Below are positions 1-8,766 of a DNA stretch of 64,000 bases, in pieces (position 1 is the first letter of the stretch; the number at the start of each line of letters is the position of its first letter). The translations under genes and the position numbers were made by a program. The DNA comes from Ignavibacteriales bacterium. Lineage in GTDB: Bacteria; Bacteroidota; Ignavibacteria; Ignavibacteriales; Melioribacteraceae. Where the stretch lies: NCBI GenBank assembly GCA_020635275.1, contig JACKAA010000003.1, positions 186,001 to 250,000 on the forward strand, given 5' to 3'. A model generated the notes under the pieces. The model did not search any database and was not told the DNA's origin. It saw nothing but the letters and a program-made list of their open reading frames with translations.

Positions 1-732
1 AACAACAACATTAATTTTAAGAGGTGATAAAATCAATTCATATCTTGATGGAATTCTTTTAGTATCAACAACCAAATTTTCAAAAGTTTTATCAACTATT
101 TTCTGAACTTCAAAACTAATTGAACAATCATTTACATCAGTCGATATAAATCTTGGAATTTCAACTCCCAAATTAATTGAAGTCTTTTCTTCCAAATTAG
201 ACAATGCTTTATTTTTAGTATTTATAATATTAATGTCATCTATAATACTTTTGGGTCCAACAATTTCAATAGAATCTGGTTCAATAATTATTGGGGAAAC
301 CAATCCATATCCTGGTTTATATGATAAAGCTAATACTGGAACAATTTCAACTTTTTTTGATTTGGTCTGCTCAACAGTTATTTGAATTTTTTCTGGACTT
401 ATTTCTACCAATTGCAGAGTGGAGGCCAACCAAGAATTTGCATGCAAAACATTTCTAGCGGAAATATCTTTTTGCCCAAGCTCTAAAGGGCTTGGTATAA
501 AGAATTTTGGATCTCTGCCCAAAGTATGTTGAGCAAGCTGCCAGCCTTGCCCTTTAAGACTTATTGCAACTTCATTTGCAGAAACTGAACTAACTGAATA
601 ATTTTCCGGAACATCAATAACTTGGATTGGTAAATTTAACGAAATTGAAAAATCCCCGGAGAAAGAAACAAATATCCAAAGTAATACTGAAAAAAGTACT
701 ATTAAACTTATTGTTATAATTTTTCTTTCCAT
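1..732 (-). CDS. YbbR-like domain protein (C-terminus cut by window edge)
   Basis: The frame is open from an ATG at 732 to the left edge, giving 244 codons without a stop, so the C-terminus lies outside. Residues about 5-25 form one N-terminal membrane helix. The rest is beta-rich with repeated segments of the YbbR kind (V-x-V-x-G/A-x-G pattern and 'EIVGPKSIIDDI'), which is known from CdaR/YbbR proteins that act outside the membrane near c-di-AMP cyclase in Firmicutes; its role in this phylum is not established. No clear ribosome binding site precedes the ATG. An intrinsic terminator of the upstream BMC gene ends only about 12 bases before it, so the gene is either leaderless or fed by readthrough. 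A TATATTTG box at 737-744 would suit a leaderless promoter, but no partner TTG was found at the right distance. Confidence 0.75.
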   Translation of the reverse strand, partial: MERKIITISLIVLFSVLLWIFVSFSGDFSISLNLPIQVIDVPENYSVSSVSANEVAISLKGQGWQLAQHTLGRDPKFFIPSPLELGQKDISARNVLHANSWLASTLQLVEISPEKIQITVEQTKSKKVEIVPVLALSYKPGYGLVSPIIIEPDSIEIVGPKSIIDDINIINTKNKALSNLEEKTSINLGVEIPRFISTDVNDCSISFEVQKIVDKTFENLVVDTKRIPSRYELILSPLKINVVV

Positions 733-743
733 ATTACAAATAT

Positions 744-770
744 AAAAAAACTCCACAATATGCGGAGTTT
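744..770 (-). terminator. Intrinsic terminator after the BMC-H pair
   Basis: On the minus strand a 7-bp stem (AAACTCC/GGAGTTT) with a 9-base loop is followed by a T-run. It sits 33 bases past the stop of the 209-residue BMC protein and ends the two-gene shell operon before the YbbR gene. Confidence 0.7.
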
Positions 771-802
771 ACAAATTTTAATAAAATCTTTTCCAAATAT
801 CT

Positions 803-1432
803 TTAATGAAGATTTTTGAAATAATCCAAAAGTTTTGCTCTATTTGCTTTTGAAATTTCTCGACCTTTAATGGGGAAATTATCAAATCCTCTTGCAATTC
901 TTCTTAATGCATGAACATTGAGTACAACTAATTGTTCCATAGGAGGTATTTTTTTAGAAGAAATATTTATTTGATTTTGATTTGATTCAGAAATTTCAGT
1001 CTTTTTAACAACTGGTTTTGGTTTTATAGGACTAACTTTTTTTTCTTGTTTTTCAGAACTTTGAATCTCTACTTTTTTACTTAATTGTAAATCCTTTTTT
1101 ATATCGCTTTTTATTACTGATGGCTTTTCAATTTTAGATGTTTCAGTAACTTCTGTTTTCTCAATATCAAAAAGTATTAAATCAATTTGATCATCAGGTC
1201 TGGGAATAACATGAACAGAAACTAATTCACCAACTCTTTGCGCAGCTGCGGCACCTGCATCAACAGAAGCTTTTACTGCTGCAGTTTCACCCATTACTTT
1301 AATCGCTATTAATGCACCAGTAACTTTTTCTTTACTAATTATCTTAACATCTGCCGCTTTTACCATTGCATCAGCGGCTTCAATTGCAGCTACTAATCCT
1401 TTAGTTTCAATAAGTCCTAAAGCTAATTCCAT
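803..1432 (-). CDS. BMC-H shell protein with C-terminal extension (209 aa)
   Basis: Residues 1-88 are a BMC domain (pfam00936 type): 'LGLIETKGL' opening, 'AADAMVKAADV', and the 'DAGAAAAQRVGELVSVHVIPRP' helix-strand region. Such proteins form hexameric tiles of microcompartment shells. The pore segment reads KVTGALIAI, not the KIGGG type of the neighbouring shell gene, so the pores should differ. After the domain comes a Lys/Ser/Glu-rich linker of about 75 residues and a compact C-terminal segment of about 45 residues (VVLNVHALRRIARGF ... REISKANRAKLLDYF) that looks helical and conserved. EutK also carries a C-terminal domain (a helix-turn-helix), but I see no clear match here. The start is ATG, 8 bases after the stop of the upstream shell gene; the two form one operon. 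Confidence 0.9.
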   Translation of the reverse strand: MELALGLIETKGLVAAIEAADAMVKAADVKIISKEKVTGALIAIKVMGETAAVKASVDAGAAAAQRVGELVSVHVIPRPDDQIDLILFDIEKTEVTETSKIEKPSVIKSDIKKDLQLSKKVEIQSSEKQEKKVSPIKPKPVVKKTEISESNQNQINISSKKIPPMEQLVVLNVHALRRIARGFDNFPIKGREISKANRAKLLDYFKNLH

Positions 1433-1440
1433 AATATAAT

Positions 1441-1719
1441 TTATTTTCGTTTTGGTAAAATAAGTTCAACATCAGAATGTGGTCTAGGAATAACATGAAC
1501 AGAAACCAATTCACCAACTCTTTGTGCAGCTGCAGCTCCCGCATCAGTAGCAGCTTTTACTGCTCCAACATCGCCTCTTACCATAACTGTAACATAACCG
1601 CCACCAATAATTTCTTTTCCCAACAATTCAACTTTTGCAGCTTTAACCATGGCATCTGCCGCTTCAATAGAACCTATAAGTCCTTTAGTTTCAATCATGC
1701 CAAGTGCATCTAGTGTCAT
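1441..1719 (-). CDS. BMC-H shell protein, PduA/CcmK type (92 aa)
   Basis: A single, complete BMC domain of the usual 90-95 residue size with the canonical 'ALGMIETKGLIGSIEAADAM' opening, pore-loop IGGGYVTV and 'GDVGAVKAATDAGAAAAQRVGE' helix. It should form the main hexameric shell tile. I place the start at the ATG at 1719 because a GGGAG ribosome binding site lies 8 bases upstream; a TTG at 1734 would swallow that site. It is the first gene of a two-gene shell operon with a Bacteroidota-type promoter 34 bases upstream. Neighbours (ruvX, spoT) are housekeeping genes, and no encapsulated enzyme is adjacent. Confidence 0.95.
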   Translation of the reverse strand: MTLDALGMIETKGLIGSIEAADAMVKAAKVELLGKEIIGGGYVTVMVRGDVGAVKAATDAGAAAAQRVGELVSVHVIPRPHSDVELILPKRK

Positions 1720-1752
1720 AAAATGTGCTCCCAAATTGGTTAATATTTAGTT

Positions 1753-1783
1753 GAAAAATAGCTTATAAAAACAATAATGTCAA
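1753..1783 (-). promoter_or_regulatory. Putative promoter of the BMC-H operon
   Basis: Minus strand: TTG (1781-1783), exactly 20 bases, then TATTTTTC (1753-1760), matching the Bacteroidota -33 TTG / -7 TAnnTTTG pattern in 7 of 8 -7 positions. The spacing equals that of the tRNA-Leu promoter in this window. It lies in the gap between ruvX and the first shell gene, so shell expression can be independent of the long upstream operon. Confidence 0.5.
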
Positions 1784-1803
1784 TCTGAAATAATTAAAAT
1801 TAG

Positions 1804-2235
1804 TTAATGATTTCTAAGATAATCTTCTAAAATTACAGCTGCAGCATTCATATCAATTAAAGCTTTGTTTCTTCTTTTTTTCTTTGAAGCAACACCTTCA
1901 ACAATATGCTCCCACGCAATTTTTGATGAATATCTTTCATCAACTAATTCAACTTTTTTCTTAAATTTCTTCTCAAAATCATCGGCAAATTTTTCAACCA
2001 AATCGGTGAATTCAGATTTGCTTCCATCATCGCTTAATGGATATCCGATTATAATATTTGTAAAATTATATTTACCAAGTAAGTCATTTAAATTATTCCA
2101 TAATTTATTATCATTTTGAAATGTAGTTAATGGAATAGAAAACATTTTTAGCGGATCAGAAATTGCAATTCCAACTCTCTTAATTCCATAATCAATTGAT
2201 AAAATGCGTTCTATATTATCCTTTAGTAAATCCAT
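1804..2235 (-). CDS. ruvX: Putative Holliday junction resolvase / pre-16S rRNA nuclease RuvX (YqgF)
   Basis: At 143 residues this is the normal size for the YqgF/RuvX family, an RNase H-fold nuclease implicated in 16S rRNA 5'-end maturation and proposed as a Holliday junction resolvase. Family signatures are present: ILSIDYGIKRVGIAISD near the N-terminus (first catalytic Asp), the LVDERYSS motif in the middle, and the C-terminal KKKRRNKALIDMNAAAVIL helix with the last acidic residue. It follows spoT by 5 bases on the same strand and is probably the last gene of the long run that begins at porU. Confidence 0.9.
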   Translation of the reverse strand: MDLLKDNIERILSIDYGIKRVGIAISDPLKMFSIPLTTFQNDNKLWNNLNDLLGKYNFTNIIIGYPLSDDGSKSEFTDLVEKFADDFEKKFKKKVELVDERYSSKIAWEHIVEGVASKKKRRNKALIDMNAAAVILEDYLRNH

Positions 2236-2240
2236 ATTTT

Positions 2241-4409
2241 CTAATTATGTGCATCAAAACGTTCTACTGAAAATACACCTTTATTTTTCTTTAATCTATC
2301 AATCAATTTATTAAGATTCATTACATCTTGAATATAAACTGTAATATGCCCGTTAAATATTGAATCGGTTGTTGAAATGTTTACAGATTTAATATTTGTA
2401 TTGTTAAAACCGGCAATGCTATTTGAAATATCTTTTAAAATTCCTGGTCTGTCTTCACCCTTAATAGATATGCCTGCCAAGAAAAATGAACCTTTTTCTC
2501 CTGGCCACTCAACTGGAACTAATCTGCTTTCACTATTTTCCGAGAGCGAAAGTAAATTCTTACAATTTTTTCTGTGAATTTTTATTCCTTCTCCAATAGT
2601 AATATAACCAACAATTGGATCTCCCGGAATAGGATTACAACATTTTGCATAGCTGTAAACAAAACCTTTATGCTCCCCTTCAACAACAACTTCACCAACA
2701 CTATCGCGAGCGTATTTTGCAAAATTATCAAATTCAAGTTCGTGTATATCGTCTTCTTTTAATTCAACCGGATTCAGAATAGATTCCAAATCAATTCTAT
2801 CTTCAGCAACGGCTACAAAAAACTTTGCCTGATTTTCAAATTTAAGTTTAGATACTAATTTGTTTATATCATCAGAAGTAAAAATCAATTTATACTTTTT
2901 GAGTTTACGTTCCCAAATTTCCTTACCAGTTTCAACAATTCTATCTTCTTCTTTCTGAATATATTTTCTGATATTTGACTTTGCTTTGTGTGTCTGAACA
3001 AATTGAAGCCAGCTTTTGTTTGGATGTTGATTTTTGGAAGTAAGAATTTCAACTTGATCACCACTTGTAATAGGACTGCTTAATGGAACAATTTTACCGT
3101 TTACTTTTGCACCAATACAATGGTAACCAACCTTACTATGAATTTCATAAGCAAAATCTACCGGAGTTGAATCGATTGGAAGAATCTTTAAATCTCCTTT
3201 TGGAGTGAAGACATAAATTTCATCTTGATATAAATTTAATTTGAAACTCTGAAGAATTTCATTACTTGCTTCATCTTTTGATGCACTTTCAAAAATATCT
3301 CTAATTAAATTTACCCAATCCTCAAGGTCTGTATTTGAAGAATCCATATTCTCTTTATATTTCCAATGTGCGGCAACACCTTTTTCAGCAATTTCATGCA
3401 TTTGCCTTGTGCGTATTTGGATTTCTACAAGCTTTCCATTTGGTCCAATTACCGTATTATGAATTGACTGGTAATTATTTCTTTTAGGAATTGATATGAA
3501 ATCTTTAAATCGATCCGGAATTGGTTTAAATAGCTGATTAATAATTCCTAAAACATAATAACATTCATTTGGGTCATTACTTTCAAGAATTATCCTAATA
3601 GCAGAAAGGTCATAAATATCTTCCAAAGGTTTATTCTGCTTTATCATTTTTTTGTAAATACTGTAAAAATGTTTTGGTCTTCCGCCAATTTCATAGGACA
3701 ATTCATGTTCATCTAATCTTTCTCTAATTGGAGCGGTAATATTTTTTATATAGTCTTCTCTTTCTCTTCTTGTTTCCTTTAGCTTTTTTGAAATTTCATT
3801 ATATGCTTCTTTATTTAGATATTTAAAAGCGAGATCTTCAAGTTCCCATTTTACTTTGGCCAAACCAAAACGGTTGGCAAATGGAGCATATATTTCAAGG
3901 GTTTCAGTTGCAATTCTTCTTTGTTTATGCTGACTAACAAATTCAAGAGTTCGCATATTGTGCAATCTATCAGCAAACTTTACTAAGATAACTCTAACAT
4001 CATTTACCATTGATAGCAGCAGTTTTCTATAATTTTCGGCTTGGGTAATACTTTGACCCATAAATACGCCGCCGATTTTAGTAACACCGTCAACTATTTC
4101 AGCAATTTCTTTTCCAAATTCTTTCTCAATAAATTCTAAGCTAATGTCAGTATCTTCAACAACATCATGTAAAAGTGCACTTACCACAGAAATGTCATCC
4201 AGAGGAATTTCTTTTGCTACAATCATGGTAACTTGGTAAGGATGAAGAAAATAAGGATCACCCGAAGCTCTAAAATGATTTTTATGAGCTTCCAGACTTA
4301 GTTTAAATCCTTTTATGATCAAATCTTCATTTACATTTGGAAGATTTGTTCTGCAAAGATTTAGCAAATCTTTGAGCATTTCATCTAATTTTTCTTCAGT
4401 CAGTTCCAT
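2241..4409 (-). CDS. spoT: Bifunctional (p)ppGpp synthetase/hydrolase, RelA/SpoT family
   Basis: The 722-residue protein has the full RSH architecture: N-terminal HD hydrolase domain with intact H81-D82 (LLHDVVEDT), synthetase domain (KHFYSIYKKM, DLSAIRII) around 240-330, TGS domain (IYVFTPKGD ... GYHCIGAKVNGKIV) around 390-450, a zinc-finger-like 'YAKCCNPIPGD' segment and a C-terminal ACT domain. The intact HD motif predicts hydrolase as well as synthetase activity, so it controls the stringent-response alarmone in the cytoplasm. It starts one base after the stop of the upstream TPR gene, which implies translational coupling; no independent ribosome binding site is visible. Confidence 0.97.
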   Translation of the reverse strand: MELTEEKLDEMLKDLLNLCRTNLPNVNEDLIIKGFKLSLEAHKNHFRASGDPYFLHPYQVTMIVAKEIPLDDISVVSALLHDVVEDTDISLEFIEKEFGKEIAEIVDGVTKIGGVFMGQSITQAENYRKLLLSMVNDVRVILVKFADRLHNMRTLEFVSQHKQRRIATETLEIYAPFANRFGLAKVKWELEDLAFKYLNKEAYNEISKKLKETRREREDYIKNITAPIRERLDEHELSYEIGGRPKHFYSIYKKMIKQNKPLEDIYDLSAIRIILESNDPNECYYVLGIINQLFKPIPDRFKDFISIPKRNNYQSIHNTVIGPNGKLVEIQIRTRQMHEIAEKGVAAHWKYKENMDSSNTDLEDWVNLIRDIFESASKDEASNEILQSFKLNLYQDEIYVFTPKGDLKILPIDSTPVDFAYEIHSKVGYHCIGAKVNGKIVPLSSPITSGDQVEILTSKNQHPNKSWLQFVQTHKAKSNIRKYIQKEEDRIVETGKEIWERKLKKYKLIFTSDDINKLVSKLKFENQAKFFVAVAEDRIDLESILNPVELKEDDIHELEFDNFAKYARDSVGEVVVEGEHKGFVYSYAKCCNPIPGDPIVGYITIGEGIKIHRKNCKNLLSLSENSESRLVPVEWPGEKGSFFLAGISIKGEDRPGILKDISNSIAGFNNTNIKSVNISTTDSIFNGHITVYIQDVMNLNKLIDRLKKNKGVFSVERFDAHN

Positions 4410-4410
4410 A

Positions 4411-5457
4411 TTAATTTGAGTAATTCATTTTTTCTAACAAGTTCTCTTTAAGTTCAATTGTTCTATTTATACGAACTTTCAATCTTTCCTTAATTTTATC
4501 AGATTTAATATTAAAATCAAGTATTTCATTACATAATTTTAAGGATTTATCATATTCTCCAATTTCATCATATAGCATTGCAATTTTATGTCGCAAAACT
4601 ATTTCATTATACTGATTTTGATTTGGTATTGATTCAATGGATTTTAATAACTCATAATAAGTAGTTATTGCCTTAGCTTTATTAACATCTTGATAAGCTC
4701 TTGCTAAACCCCACTTAAAGTACCTTGAATTTTCATAATCTTCTAACATTTTCAAAGATAAGTCAATTGCTTTTTTACTTTCGCCATAATCTATATATAT
4801 CCAAACTAACGAATATGCTGCTAAATGTTTATTGTATGAAGTATGTTTTATCGCTTTTTCTAAATTACTAATTCCTTCTGACCTATTATCGGAAACAAAA
4901 GGTATCCATAAAAGAGATTTTGATTGTGCACTTTTCCAATACTGATATGTACCAAGCGCAATGTATGATTCATAAAAATCTTTATCTATCTCAAGACACT
5001 TCTGATATGATCTTAATGACATAACTCCATCTGCAAAAGCAGATATAATATTGCCTATAATTGAATTATAATAAGCTTTATATCCATAAATTAATGAATA
5101 GTAATAGTTATACCACAAATTATCATTATTATTTTCAAGCAGATTTTCAGATTTGTTTTCCGCAATTACTAATAAACTATCCACATAACCACCTGGCAAT
5201 TCTTCTTCGTAATCAACAGCTTTTGCAATTTTTACTGCAGCTAAATAAATGTTACCTAAAGGGAGTTTGGGGAATTTTTTTTCAAGAATCGTAAAAGTTT
5301 TTTCTGCAGTATTATAATCCTGCAATATAATTTGATTTATGCCGGATTTAAGTATTGAATCAATTTCAGTATTGGGATGAGTTTGGCTAAAAATTAATGA
5401 TGATAAAATTAGAGATATAATAATATTAAAGCGTACCAAATGTCCTGTCTCCGGCAT
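4411..5457 (-). CDS. Secreted/periplasmic tetratricopeptide repeat protein
   Basis: A 348-residue protein with a hydrophobic N-terminal segment (FNIIISLILSSLIFSQ), probably a Sec signal, followed by helical TPR-like repeats (for example NYYYSLIYGYKAYY and SKKAIDLSLKMLEDYE). It overlaps the 3' end of upp. I took the ATG at 5457 in preference to a GTG one codon earlier; a TTG at codon 7 would give a shorter and more typical signal peptide, so the exact start is open. Function is unknown; its place between upp and spoT gives little guidance. Confidence 0.75.
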   Translation of the reverse strand: MPETGHLVRFNIIISLILSSLIFSQTHPNTEIDSILKSGINQIILQDYNTAEKTFTILEKKFPKLPLGNIYLAAVKIAKAVDYEEELPGGYVDSLLVIAENKSENLLENNNDNLWYNYYYSLIYGYKAYYNSIIGNIISAFADGVMSLRSYQKCLEIDKDFYESYIALGTYQYWKSAQSKSLLWIPFVSDNRSEGISNLEKAIKHTSYNKHLAAYSLVWIYIDYGESKKAIDLSLKMLEDYENSRYFKWGLARAYQDVNKAKAITTYYELLKSIESIPNQNQYNEIVLRHKIAMLYDEIGEYDKSLKLCNEILDFNIKSDKIKERLKVRINRTIELKENLLEKMNYSN

Positions 5458-6052
5458 CACCTAAACCTGGTAAAATAAATCCATTTTCATTTAATTCTCT
5501 ATCTAACATTGCCGTATAAATAGGAACATCAGGATGATCAGATGAAAGTTTTTCAATTCCTTCAGGTGATGCAATTAATGAAGCCATAACACAATCCACT
5601 GCTCCTTTGTTCTTTAAAAATGTAAAGGCCGCTGATGAACTTCCTCCGGTTGCCAGCATGGGATCTAAAACTATTACTTTTGATATATCAAGATTTTTTG
5701 GGGCTTTATAATAATAATCAACTGGTTTTAGTGTTTTCTCGTCTCTTTGTAATCCAATGTGTCCAACTTTAGCATTAGGTATCATTTCTATAAATGAGTT
5801 AACCAAGCTTAGTCCGGCTCTTAAAACTGGGACTAAAACTATTTGTTTTTTTAGATTATAACCTTTAGTTATTTCAAGCGGAGTTTCAACATCAAATTCA
5901 ATCATTTCAAATTCTTTACTAATTTCAATTGCTAAGGCATAAGCTATTCTTCTTAAAGCTAATCTGAATTGATATTCTTTTGTTTCTTTATTTCTTAAGT
6001 AAGTTATATCTCTAAGAATCAGTGGATTTGAAACAACCGTTAGGTTCTTCAT
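5426..6052 (-). CDS. upp: Uracil phosphoribosyltransferase
   Basis: The 208 residues match the family length. The enzyme makes UMP from uracil and PRPP (pyrimidine salvage, cytoplasm). The PRPP-binding loop VIVLDPMLATGGSS and the C-terminal uracil-binding region ENGFILPGLGDAGDRTFGT are intact. Its ATG overlaps the stop codon of the upstream flavoprotein gene by one base (TAATG), and its own 3' end overlaps the next TPR gene, so all three are translationally linked. Confidence 0.97.
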   Translation of the reverse strand: MKNLTVVSNPLILRDITYLRNKETKEYQFRLALRRIAYALAIEISKEFEMIEFDVETPLEITKGYNLKKQIVLVPVLRAGLSLVNSFIEMIPNAKVGHIGLQRDEKTLKPVDYYYKAPKNLDISKVIVLDPMLATGGSSSAAFTFLKNKGAVDCVMASLIASPEGIEKLSSDHPDVPIYTAMLDRELNENGFILPGLGDAGDRTFGTL

Positions 6053-7410
6053 TAAATGATCTCCTTAATTTTTCTACCCAGAATTGAAAGTAAATTAACA
6101 AATGGCGATAAAGGCGGAGTATAATTAAAATTATAACTTATCAAATTATCAACCGGTATTTTATTATAAATCATAACAGAAATAATATCAGTGTAACCTG
6201 AAACTTCATTGCCGCCAACAAAAGAAGCTCCAAGTATAATTTTTAATCTTCTATCAAAAATAATCTTTCCAAAAACTTTTTGTGAGTTTGGCATAACTTT
6301 TACCTTATTATTTGCAACCGCTGATACTGATGCAGAGTTAACAAAGTATTTCTTTGCCTGAATTTCAGATAATCCAACTTGAGCTATAAATTTTCCGCAA
6401 ACTTGAAATGCTGAATTTGGAATAACCGGTTCGGCAATTTTATTTCCACCCGAAGCATTTTCTCCGGCAATATGGCCATAACTATGAGCATAGGTCGCCA
6501 ACGGAATATAATCATTTTGTTTGGTCAAATAATTTTTAATTTCAATATTATCGCCGGCAGCAAAAATATTTGGATCAGAAGTTTTCAATCTGGAATCAAC
6601 TGAAATTCCCCCTAAGTTACCAATTTTTAATCCAGCATTTTCAGCTACTGAAATATTTGGAACAACTCCTACTGCAACTATAGCTAAATCAAAATCTAAA
6701 AATCTGCCTTCATGTTTTAACTGGGTAAATCTATTATTTTTAGTAATAAATCCATTATTTGATGAAGCAGATAAAAACTTAATATTATTTTGAACAAGTA
6801 AATCATTAATTAAAAACTGAACTTCTTTATCACCGTTTGGGAAAGGCAATTTTTCTTTTTCTAAAATTGAAACATTGTAACCTGCTTTTTTCAAAGAGTC
6901 AGCAATTTCAAGTCCTATATAACCCGATCCAATCACGAGTACTTTTTCAATTTCATTTCCCTTTATAAAATCTTTAATCTTAATATAATCATGAACTGAT
7001 TTTAAGCTGAAAACATTTTCCAAACTGAAAGGTAAATCTGGCAGTTCTTTTGCTGATGAGCCGGTTGTTAAAATAAGTTTATCATAATTAAATTGTTTAA
7101 TATGACTAGTTTTTCTATCAATAACTTCTATTTCTTTATTTTTGGAATTTATTGATTTTACAAAATGATTTGTAAAAACTCTTACACCTTTTTTTGCTAA
7201 AAATGTATCCGGAGTAAAATTCACAATTTTGTTGTAATCATCAATTTCACCTGAAAAGAGATATGGAAGTTCACAAGTTCCTGTAGATATAAAATTACCA
7301 GCTTCAAATAATATTACATCTGCATTGGGATTAACCCGTTTTGCTTTTGCAGCTGCTGCCGGACCTGCAGCATTTCCACCAACAATAATTATTTTTTTTG
7401 GTTCTTGCAT
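6052..7410 (-). CDS. CoA-disulfide reductase-like FAD/NAD(P)-dependent oxidoreductase
   Basis: A 452-residue member of the pyridine nucleotide-disulfide oxidoreductase class III. It has an N-terminal FAD motif (IIIVGGNAAGPAAA), a single active-site cysteine C46 in GTCELPYLFSGE as in CoA-disulfide reductases and NADH oxidases, a second dinucleotide motif (VLVIGSGYIGLEIA) around 158, and the ATP/FAD signature IFAAGDN. It would reduce CoA disulfide or related low-molecular disulfides, or O2, in the cytoplasm; substrate cannot be settled from sequence. It lies between der and upp in the same operon. Confidence 0.85.
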   Translation of the reverse strand: MQEPKKIIIVGGNAAGPAAAAKAKRVNPNADVILFEAGNFISTGTCELPYLFSGEIDDYNKIVNFTPDTFLAKKGVRVFTNHFVKSINSKNKEIEVIDRKTSHIKQFNYDKLILTTGSSAKELPDLPFSLENVFSLKSVHDYIKIKDFIKGNEIEKVLVIGSGYIGLEIADSLKKAGYNVSILEKEKLPFPNGDKEVQFLINDLLVQNNIKFLSASSNNGFITKNNRFTQLKHEGRFLDFDLAIVAVGVVPNISVAENAGLKIGNLGGISVDSRLKTSDPNIFAAGDNIEIKNYLTKQNDYIPLATYAHSYGHIAGENASGGNKIAEPVIPNSAFQVCGKFIAQVGLSEIQAKKYFVNSASVSAVANNKVKVMPNSQKVFGKIIFDRRLKIILGASFVGGNEVSGYTDIISVMIYNKIPVDNLISYNFNYTPPLSPFVNLLSILGRKIKEII

Positions 7411-7451
7411 TAAATTTAGAATTGAATAAAATAATTAATAGTTAAATATAA

Positions 7452-8765
7452 TTATTTTTCTTTAAAACTTACTGTAATTGGTATTCCGGAAAAACCAAAG
7501 TTACTTCTTATTTTGTTTTCCAAAAACCTTCTATAATGTTCCGGGGCTTCTTTGCTATTACTGCAGAAAAATAAAAAGATCGGATATTTTTCACCAACTT
7601 GAGATACAAATTTTATATTTATCTCTTTTCCTCGTTTTGTTGCAGGCGGAGGATTTTTTCTTATTTCCTCAAGCATTGTTTCATTAAGTACTTTTGTAGG
7701 AATTTTTTTTGTTCTCTCTTCTTGCATTTCTTTTGCAAGATCAATTAATTTGTAAATTCTTTGTTTTGTTAAAGCAGAGATAAATATTACCGGAAGATAA
7801 TTAATACCTCCCAACTTTTCATTGATTGCGATTTCAAAGGTTTTAGCAGTATTAGTTTCTTTATCAATTAAATCCCATTTATTTACAGCTAAAATTATTC
7901 CTTTTCTTCTTTGAATTGCTTCACTAATAATTTTTTGATCTTGATTTTCAATTCCAGTTTGTGCGTCAACAAGTATAATTGCAATATCACAAGTGCTTAA
8001 TGCACGCAAAGTTCTTACATTTGAATAAAATTCGATATTTTCACGAACCTTTGTTTTCTTACGTAAACCAGCTGTATCAACTAAAACAATTTCTTCGCCG
8101 TAATATTTTAAAATTGAATTTATACTATCTCTGGTTGTGCCTGGTATATCAGTTACAATGCTTCTATCATATCCCAACAATGCATTTGTGAGAGAAGATT
8201 TGCCTACGTTTGGTTTACCAAGTAAAGCAATTTTTAATCTTTGATCTTCTTCAAGATAATCTTCGGGAAAATTTAATTTTTTGATAAGATCATCTAGTAC
8301 ATCACCGGTATTTCTTCCATTTAAAGCAGAAATATCATAAACATCTTCAATGCCAAATGAATAAAATTCTAATTTATCATTTTCAAAACTTGCTGTATCT
8401 GCTTTATTAACCAGAATAAAAGTAGGTTTTTCAGTATTTCTTAATAACGCAGCAACTTCATTATCTAAATGTGTAACACCGCTTCTTCCATCAGTGACAA
8501 ACAGAAGCGCATCAGCTTCGTCAATAGCAATTTCAACTTGTTCTTTAATTGCTATTTCAAATTTATCATTGCTTTCTTTAACATAACCGCCTGTATCCAT
8601 TAGTCTGAAAATTTTTCCATTCCATTCAACATCACCGTAAAGTCTATCTCTTGTAACGCCGCTTTGGTCGTCTACAATTGAGACTTTGCTTCTTGTTAAC
8701 CTATTAAAAAGTGTTGATTTACCAACGTTGGGTCTGCCAACGATTACAACTAATGGAACTGCCAT
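7452..8765 (-). CDS. der: Ribosome biogenesis GTPase Der (EngA)
   Basis: The 437-residue protein has the diagnostic tandem GTPase domains. P-loop 1 is GRPNVGKST at residues 9-17 with DTGG, and P-loop 2 is GKPNVGKSS near residue 183 with DTAG and the NKWD specificity motif; a C-terminal KH-like domain follows. Der acts in 50S subunit assembly. It starts one base upstream of the DUF5683 gene's end and shares the operon with the outer-membrane genes, an unusual pairing that seems simply positional. Confidence 0.97.
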   Translation of the reverse strand: MAVPLVVIVGRPNVGKSTLFNRLTRSKVSIVDDQSGVTRDRLYGDVEWNGKIFRLMDTGGYVKESNDKFEIAIKEQVEIAIDEADALLFVTDGRSGVTHLDNEVAALLRNTEKPTFILVNKADTASFENDKLEFYSFGIEDVYDISALNGRNTGDVLDDLIKKLNFPEDYLEEDQRLKIALLGKPNVGKSSLTNALLGYDRSIVTDIPGTTRDSINSILKYYGEEIVLVDTAGLRKKTKVRENIEFYSNVRTLRALSTCDIAIILVDAQTGIENQDQKIISEAIQRRKGIILAVNKWDLIDKETNTAKTFEIAINEKLGGINYLPVIFISALTKQRIYKLIDLAKEMQEERTKKIPTKVLNETMLEEIRKNPPPATKRGKEINIKFVSQVGEKYPIFLFFCSNSKEAPEHYRRFLENKIRSNFGFSGIPITVSFKEK

Positions 8766-8766
8766 A

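Noticed and set aside
1477..1713. Plus-strand open frame opposite the BMC-H gene
   Set aside because: It mirrors a certain shell gene, and its Asn/Ser/Cys-rich product looks like antisense of AT-rich codons.
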